A DNA stretch of 64,000 bases, from NCBI RefSeq assembly GCF_003030305.1, contig NZ_CP023676.1, positions 1,116,001 to 1,180,000 of the forward strand. Reading direction: 5' to 3'. Position numbers and translations under genes: made by a program. The stretch comes from Cutibacterium acnes (lineage in GTDB: Bacteria; Actinomycetota; Actinomycetes; Propionibacteriales; Propionibacteriaceae). The notes beneath the pieces were generated by a model that saw nothing but the letters and a program-made list of their open reading frames with translations, was not told where the DNA came from and made no database searches. Positions 59,562 through 64,000 of the stretch are shown piece by piece; the stretch's first letter is position 1, and each line of letters starts with the position of its first letter.

Positions 59562-60332
59562 ATGACCCTTCCCCACATGGTGAATAGCATGAGGATTATG
59601 GACTCGCCCTCCCTCGATGAGAAGTTCCATGCTGTGCTGTTCGACCTCGATGGCGTTCTGACTCCCACCGCGCTCATTCATATGCGTGCTTGGCAGGAGA
59701 TGCTCAACGAGGAGTTATCGCGGCACCAAGACCAGAACCCCTATACCGACGAGGATTATTTCGCCTACGTCGATGGCAAACCCCGATATAATGGGGTACG
59801 CGATTTTTTTGCCAGCCGCGGCATCACTCTTCCAGAGGGTGACCCGTCTGACGGCCCTGCCGCCCAGACGATTTGTGGGCTAGGCAACCGCAAGAACGAC
59901 CTGTTCAATACAGTGCTGGCCCGGGACGGCATCCAGCCTTACCCGGGGTCGCGACGTTGGGTGGATAGGCTGCACGAGAGTGGTATGGCGATGGCGGTGG
60001 TCTCATCGTCACGCAATGCCGCAGCAGTGCTCAAGGCGGCGGGGATGGTCGAGGATTTTTCAGTGCTGGTGGACGGCAACCGGTCGAAGACTGAAAGATT
60101 ACCCGGCAAGCCGGCCCCCGATACGTACCTGAGAGGAGCGGAGCTACTCGGTGTGCCTGCTGAACAGTGCGTCGTCGTCGAGGACGCGGTGTCGGGAGTA
60201 CGCGCGGGAGCTGCCGGAGGATTTGGAATGGTGCTTGGCGTCAACCGTGGTGTCGGGGCCGACCGGCTGCGTGAGGCCGGCGCCGACCGGGTGGTGGATG
60301 ACTTAGATGAGATGGTTGAGGAGATGGCATGA
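59562..60332 (+). CDS. Beta-phosphoglucomutase (HAD superfamily)
   Basis: About 256 residues. HAD motif 1 is AVLFDLDGVLTPTALIHMRAW with the DxD nucleophile/acid pair. VVSSSRNAAAVLKAAGM holds motif 2, GKPAPDTYLRGAELLGV motif 3, and VVEDAVSGVRAGAAGGFGMVLGVNR motif 4. The HYVDGK.R.DGVR cap segment appears here as FAYVDGKPRYNGVRDFFASRGI. It should turn beta-glucose-1-phosphate from the following phosphorylase into glucose-6-phosphate. The start is uncertain among ATG 59562, 59577, 59589 and 59598. It overlaps the GH65 start by four bases. Confidence 0.87.
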   Translation: MTLPHMVNSMRIMDSPSLDEKFHAVLFDLDGVLTPTALIHMRAWQEMLNEELSRHQDQNPYTDEDYFAYVDGKPRYNGVRDFFASRGITLPEGDPSDGPAAQTICGLGNRKNDLFNTVLARDGIQPYPGSRRWVDRLHESGMAMAVVSSSRNAAAVLKAAGMVEDFSVLVDGNRSKTERLPGKPAPDTYLRGAELLGVPAEQCVVVEDAVSGVRAGAAGGFGMVLGVNRGVGADRLREAGADRVVDDLDEMVEEMA

Positions 60333-62836
60333 CGCGGACGGGCACTGACCCGATGGATCGATGGCGCTTTCCCGACGATCCGTGGGCGATTGTTGAGACT
60401 GCCCCCAGCACAGATGATCTAGGAACTACTGAGACGCTGTTTTCAATTGGTAATGGCTATCTCGGTATGCGTGGTAATCCGTCGGAGGGCCGCGACTCTT
60501 TCAGTCACGGCACCTACATCAACGGGTTCCATGAAATTTGGGACATCCATCACGCTGAGAATGCCTACGGTTTCGCGCGTACCGGTCAGACGATTGTCAA
60601 CGTTCCGGACGCCAAGCTTATGAAGCTCTACGTGGATGACGAACCGCTCCTGCTCAGCATCAACGAGATCCAGTCGTATAAACGGTGGATCGACTTCCGA
60701 GAGGGTGTCCTGCGTCGGGAGCTGGTATGGCGCACTCCGGCGGGCAAGTTGCTGCGGGTGGCAACCTCGCGGATGGTCTCCTTCACTCACCGGCACATGG
60801 CTCTGATTAGCATCGAGGTGACGATGCTCGAGGGCGACGCCCCGATCGTCATTAGCTCGCAAATCCTTAACCGTCAGGACGGCATGGACGAGTACCACGC
60901 TCGACCTGACGACATCGAGAAGACTGCCGACCCTCGCCAAGCTCGTAAATTTGCCGACAAGGTACTCATTCCTGAAAAAGATTGGCACTCTGACAGGCGC
61001 ATGATTTTGGGATTCCGCACCGCACGTTCGGGGATGACCCTGGCTGTAGGCGCCGATCACGAGATCATCACGGAAAATGAGTACGCGGCCCTTATCGATA
61101 CCGAGCCCGGGATGGGAAAACGGGTGTATCGTGTTGAGGCCACCCAAGGCCGACCAATTCGCATCGATAAGGCGGTTGCTTATCACACTTCTCGCGGCGT
61201 GCCGGTACATGAACTGTTTGACCGAGTGCGCCGCAGCTTAGATCGAGTGCGTGAACAGGGGCACAACGTCTACTACGACGAACAACGTGCATGGCTTGAT
61301 GATTACTGGGCAACGGCTGATGTCGAGGTCGAAGGTGCCCCGACCGGTATTCAGCAGGCTGTCAGGTGGAACCTTTTCCAGATTGCTCAGGCATCAGCCC
61401 GTGCAGATCAACTTGGCATTCCGGCAAAGGGTGTAACCGGGTCAGGCTATGAAGGTCACTACTTTTGGGACACTGAGGTTTATGTCATCCCGATGCTGAC
61501 CTACACTCATCCAAGAATCGCTGAGAATGCGCTGAGATTTCGGGTGAATACCCTTCCGCAAGCTCGACGTCGGGCTAAGGAGTTGTCTGAACGAGGTGCC
61601 CTTTTCCCGTGGCGAACAATCACCGGTGAGGAGGCGTCAGCTTATTACGCGGCGGGTACTGCTCAATACCACATCAATGCCGATATTGTCCATGCGATTA
61701 TGAACCACGCCCGGGCGACCGAAGATAAGACCTTCCTCTTCCGGGACGCGGCACCGGTCCTCGTCGAGACCGCACGAATGTGGGCTGATCTTGGGTTCTG
61801 GCGTATCAACGGTGGTCGAGAGTTCCACATCCACGGGGTTACCGGGCCCGACGAGTACACCACTGTCGTTAATAATAACCTCTACACCAACGTTATGGCG
61901 AGGGCCAACCTCATCGATGCCGCCGGTGTTATTAGGCGTATGCGTGACGAGGACCCACTGTGGTACGAGCACCTGTGTTCAGAGTTGGACCTCACCGAAG
62001 ATGAAGTTGGTGGCTGGGAGGAGTGTGCGGCGGGGATGGTGATCCCGTTCGACGACACCTTCGGTATCCATCCGCAGGATGACCAATTCCTTTCACGTGA
62101 GCTTTGGGACCTCAAGAACACCCCTGATAACAAGCGGCCGCTGTTGCTGCATTATCACCCGCTGGTGATCTACCGATTCCAGGTGCTCAAGCAGGCAGAC
62201 GTTGTGCTGGCTTTGTTCCTGCAGGGAGATCAATTCACCCAGGCTGTCAAGCTTGCTGACTTTGAGTATTACGACCCCATCACCACCGGTGATTCGAGTC
62301 TGTCGGCGGTAGTCCAGTCGGTGATGGCGGCAGAAGTTGGCCATCAGGAGATGGCGATGGGCTATTTTCTCGACGCGCTCTTCTGCGACCTGGCTGATAC
62401 CCATCACAACGCTTCGGACGGAGTTCACGTTGCCTCGACCGGTGGAGTGTGGGGATGCCTCGTGCACGGTTTCGTTGGCATGCGCAATGACCGGGAGAAC
62501 TTGCGTTTTGATCCGAGACTTCCAGCCCAATGGACGTCGATCAAACACCACATGCTCATTGGCGACTCTCACATGCTCGTTTTCCTGGAACGTGACGCCA
62601 TTACGTTCCAGATTCTGTCGGGCCATGACCGCGACGTGACAGTGCGCGGTGAGCTCTACCACATTGGGGTTGAGCCGGTGAGGGTGCCGTTGTCCGATCA
62701 GGGGCCGTTGCGTCCTAGCCTGCGGGTTACCCATCCGATCTCGGGTTTGCGTCGAGCTGACGGTTCTCTTATCACTGCAGAAGTTCCCGGCAGCATTGCT
62801 GAGACGATTGTTTCTTCTCCGATCTCGACGTCGTGA
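60329..62836 (+). CDS. Glycoside hydrolase family 65 phosphorylase (maltose/trehalose type)
   Basis: An 835-residue inverting disaccharide phosphorylase. ETLFSIGNGYLGMRGNPSEG marks the N-terminal beta-sandwich; KGVTGSGYEGHYFWDTEVYVIPMLTYT and HGVTGPDEYTTVVNNNLYTN, with the catalytic Glu in GPDEY (about residue 506), mark the alpha/alpha barrel. LRFDPRLPAQWTSIKHHMLIG is in the C-terminal domain. It releases beta-glucose-1-phosphate; whether maltose, trehalose or kojibiose is the substrate is not decided by sequence alone. Coupled to the beta-phosphoglucomutase gene by ATGA overlap, and convergent with a PTS transporter that may import the substrate. Confidence 0.9.
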   Translation: MTRTGTDPMDRWRFPDDPWAIVETAPSTDDLGTTETLFSIGNGYLGMRGNPSEGRDSFSHGTYINGFHEIWDIHHAENAYGFARTGQTIVNVPDAKLMKLYVDDEPLLLSINEIQSYKRWIDFREGVLRRELVWRTPAGKLLRVATSRMVSFTHRHMALISIEVTMLEGDAPIVISSQILNRQDGMDEYHARPDDIEKTADPRQARKFADKVLIPEKDWHSDRRMILGFRTARSGMTLAVGADHEIITENEYAALIDTEPGMGKRVYRVEATQGRPIRIDKAVAYHTSRGVPVHELFDRVRRSLDRVREQGHNVYYDEQRAWLDDYWATADVEVEGAPTGIQQAVRWNLFQIAQASARADQLGIPAKGVTGSGYEGHYFWDTEVYVIPMLTYTHPRIAENALRFRVNTLPQARRRAKELSERGALFPWRTITGEEASAYYAAGTAQYHINADIVHAIMNHARATEDKTFLFRDAAPVLVETARMWADLGFWRINGGREFHIHGVTGPDEYTTVVNNNLYTNVMARANLIDAAGVIRRMRDEDPLWYEHLCSELDLTEDEVGGWEECAAGMVIPFDDTFGIHPQDDQFLSRELWDLKNTPDNKRPLLLHYHPLVIYRFQVLKQADVVLALFLQGDQFTQAVKLADFEYYDPITTGDSSLSAVVQSVMAAEVGHQEMAMGYFLDALFCDLADTHHNASDGVHVASTGGVWGCLVHGFVGMRNDRENLRFDPRLPAQWTSIKHHMLIGDSHMLVFLERDAITFQILSGHDRDVTVRGELYHIGVEPVRVPLSDQGPLRPSLRVTHPISGLRRADGSLITAEVPGSIAETIVSSPISTS

Positions 62837-62850
62837 GACTGATAACGACG

Positions 62851-62888
62851 GGAGGAGGCCGGCACCATTCGCGGTGTCGGCCTCCTCC
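62851..62888. terminator. Terminator between GH65 and PTS genes
   Basis: GGAGGAGGCCGGCACC pairs with GGTGTCGGCCTCCTCC (16 bp with one G-U) around a 6-nt loop, 14 bp past the GH65 stop and about 50 bp from the convergent PTS stop. Confidence 0.8.
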
Positions 62889-62935
62889 ATATCGTGGAGG
62901 TACGGTGCGGTCCGGTTACCCGGTTTGCCTCGAAC

Positions 62936-64000
62936 TCACTTCACAACAGTGATCACCGGGGTACCTGTAGTGACGTCGTCAGCAGGAATGCCGGTCACGT
63001 TGGAGTAGTCGAACCCGTTGGTCACTAACACCGGGGTGATCTTGGAGTATCCGGCTTCGTCAATGACGGTGGGATCAAAAACGACCAGGGGCTGTCCAGC
63101 ACTGACGTGATCGCCAGCCTTGACCTTGACGTCAAACCCTTTGCCACCGAGCTCGACGGTATCGATGCCGACATGGATGAGTAGCTCGACACCCGAATCC
63201 AGTTTGAGCCCGAAAGCGTGGCCGGAATCCGGGGCGGTGACAACGGTGGCGTCGGCTGGGCAGACAACAGTGTTGCTGGTGGGCTCGATGGCGATGCCAT
63301 CACCGACGACACCAGTGGAGAAAACCGGATCGGGGATTTCAGAGATTGGCACGGCACGTCCCTCAAGAGGAGAGGTGACGGTGACGGCCTCGGCGGCAAC
63401 TTCGGCTGCAGTCGGGGCCTCGGCCCCCTCGACTGTTGCGGTCTCGGTTATGGATTCGGTGGCGGCAGCTGGGGCAGCGGCGGTTGGTTCTGCCTCGTGA
63501 GCGCTGGCCTGACGGCGACGGGCCTTGGCTGCAGCCTTCTCGTCGTTATCACGATAGTCGCGCACGATAACCAGAGCCATCGCGGTGAAGAACGAAGCTG
63601 CGATCGCTACCGAGTACAGCCCGATCTTGTCGAAGGCCGGGATGGTCAGCAGGGAAGTGAAGACAAAGGCCGGGGTGTGCAGACCGCCGCCCGCACCGAT
63701 GATGACACCACCGACGAGACAGCCGACCAACATGGATGGGTAAATCTTTTTGTAACGCAGGTGGATGCCGTAGAGGCTGGGCTCGGAGATACCACCGAGC
63801 AGACCGGCGGCTAGGGCGCCAATCGCGGTCTGGCGCATTGTCACGTCCTTGTCACGCACAGACAGGAAGAGAACGCCAGCGGTAGCACCGAAACAGGCAA
63901 AGTTCCACGCACCCATCGGGCCCTGGATGTAGTCGTAACCCAGAGTCTGGATGTTGAGCAGCATGACAGCGTTGAGCGGCCAGTGTAGGCCCAACGGAAC
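62936..64000 (-). CDS. PTS sugar transporter, EIIC end plus EIIA domain (5' part outside window)
   Basis: The gene enters from the right edge and ends at 62936. The visible part has the last EIIC helices with the glucose-superfamily signature LAAGLLGGISEPSLYGIHLRYKK. An Ala/Glu/Thr-rich linker (residues ~165-215 of the visible part) leads to an EIIA-Glc domain: SPLEGRAVPISEIPDPVFSTGVVGDGIAIEP and LLIHVGIDTVELGGKGF with the phosphorylated His. The order EII(B)C-A is common for beta-glucoside, sucrose and trehalose transporters. The specificity determinants are outside the window; trehalose or maltose would fit the GH65 neighbour. Confidence 0.88.
   Translation of the reverse strand, partial: VPLGLHWPLNAVMLLNIQTLGYDYIQGPMGAWNFACFGATAGVLFLSVRDKDVTMRQTAIGALAAGLLGGISEPSLYGIHLRYKKIYPSMLVGCLVGGVIIGAGGGLHTPAFVFTSLLTIPAFDKIGLYSVAIAASFFTAMALVIVRDYRDNDEKAAAKARRRQASAHEAEPTAAAPAAATESITETATVEGAEAPTAAEVAAEAVTVTSPLEGRAVPISEIPDPVFSTGVVGDGIAIEPTSNTVVCPADATVVTAPDSGHAFGLKLDSGVELLIHVGIDTVELGGKGFDVKVKAGDHVSAGQPLVVFDPTVIDEAGYSKITPVLVTNGFDYSNVTGIPADDVTTGTPVITVVK

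Noticed and set aside
1-64000. CRISPR arrays, insertion sequences, rRNA genes, prophage
   Set aside because: No regularly spaced repeats, transposase, integrase, rRNA or phage structural genes were seen on either strand.

Overview
This window comes from a propionibacterial chromosome, and the gene content fits Cutibacterium (C. acnes group) best. The evidence is frequent GTG starts, a Propionibacterium-type pyrophosphate-dependent phosphofructokinase, a methylmalonyl-CoA epimerase, a tryptophanase (C. acnes is classically indole-positive), and many actinobacterial DUF families in the gene order seen in Mycobacterium and Streptomyces. The species call is inference from protein recognition and synteny; no search was run. 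No phage, IS element, rRNA or CRISPR array was seen.

Layout. 0-5 kb: 5' end of parC (topoisomerase IV), an APP1-like phosphatase, DUF5998, an alkaline-phosphatase-superfamily protein, thymidine kinase and the FtsZ regulator SepH. 5-13 kb: small actinobacterial conserved genes (DUF4193, DUF4235, DUF3093), dut, DUF3710 and an OB-fold protein, followed by a potassium block (ceoB/ceoC TrkA-type proteins divergent from a KimA-like permease) and an RNA methyltransferase. 13-20.7 kb: acnA with a 30-bp perfect palindrome upstream, dxs, an rnd gene broken by a one-base frameshift, DUF3000 and msrB. 20.7-27.1 kb: an accessory module made of a CbiX-like gene and yheO-tnaA-permease. It is bracketed by two diverged, reciprocally decayed copies of an msrB-ppk2-tRNA-Val unit. 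27-27.7 kb: four tRNA genes.

27.9-33 kb: an alcohol dehydrogenase, a two-component system and thrS. 33-40 kb: HIT protein and phosphatidylinositol-phosphate synthase, then a second CDP-alcohol transferase, DUF881, sbp, DUF881, GcvH-like, GarA-like, MerR, bifunctional nuclease and MerR, which is the same order as M. tuberculosis Rv1822-Rv1830. 40-51 kb: YihY, an MFS transporter, PPi-PFK, a TadE-like protein, yciO, MTA/SAH nucleosidase, diacylglycerol kinase, YigZ, a FUSC membrane protein, a heavily damaged hsp70 pseudogene and a PAC2 protein. 51-64 kb: a cyclophilin lipoprotein, a hydrolase, nucS, a DivIVA-like coiled-coil protein, methylmalonyl-CoA epimerase, phosphoglucomutase, a cysteine-free thioredoxin-like protein, a beta-phosphoglucomutase/GH65 phosphorylase pair, and the 3' part of a PTS sugar transporter.

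The main points for follow-up are the duplicated and reciprocally decayed flanks around the tryptophanase module, the GcvH-like protein without its lipoyl lysine beside a GarA homologue with a zinc ribbon and no recognisable phospho-threonine motif, two homopolymer frameshifts (rnd, hsp70), and the acnA palindrome.
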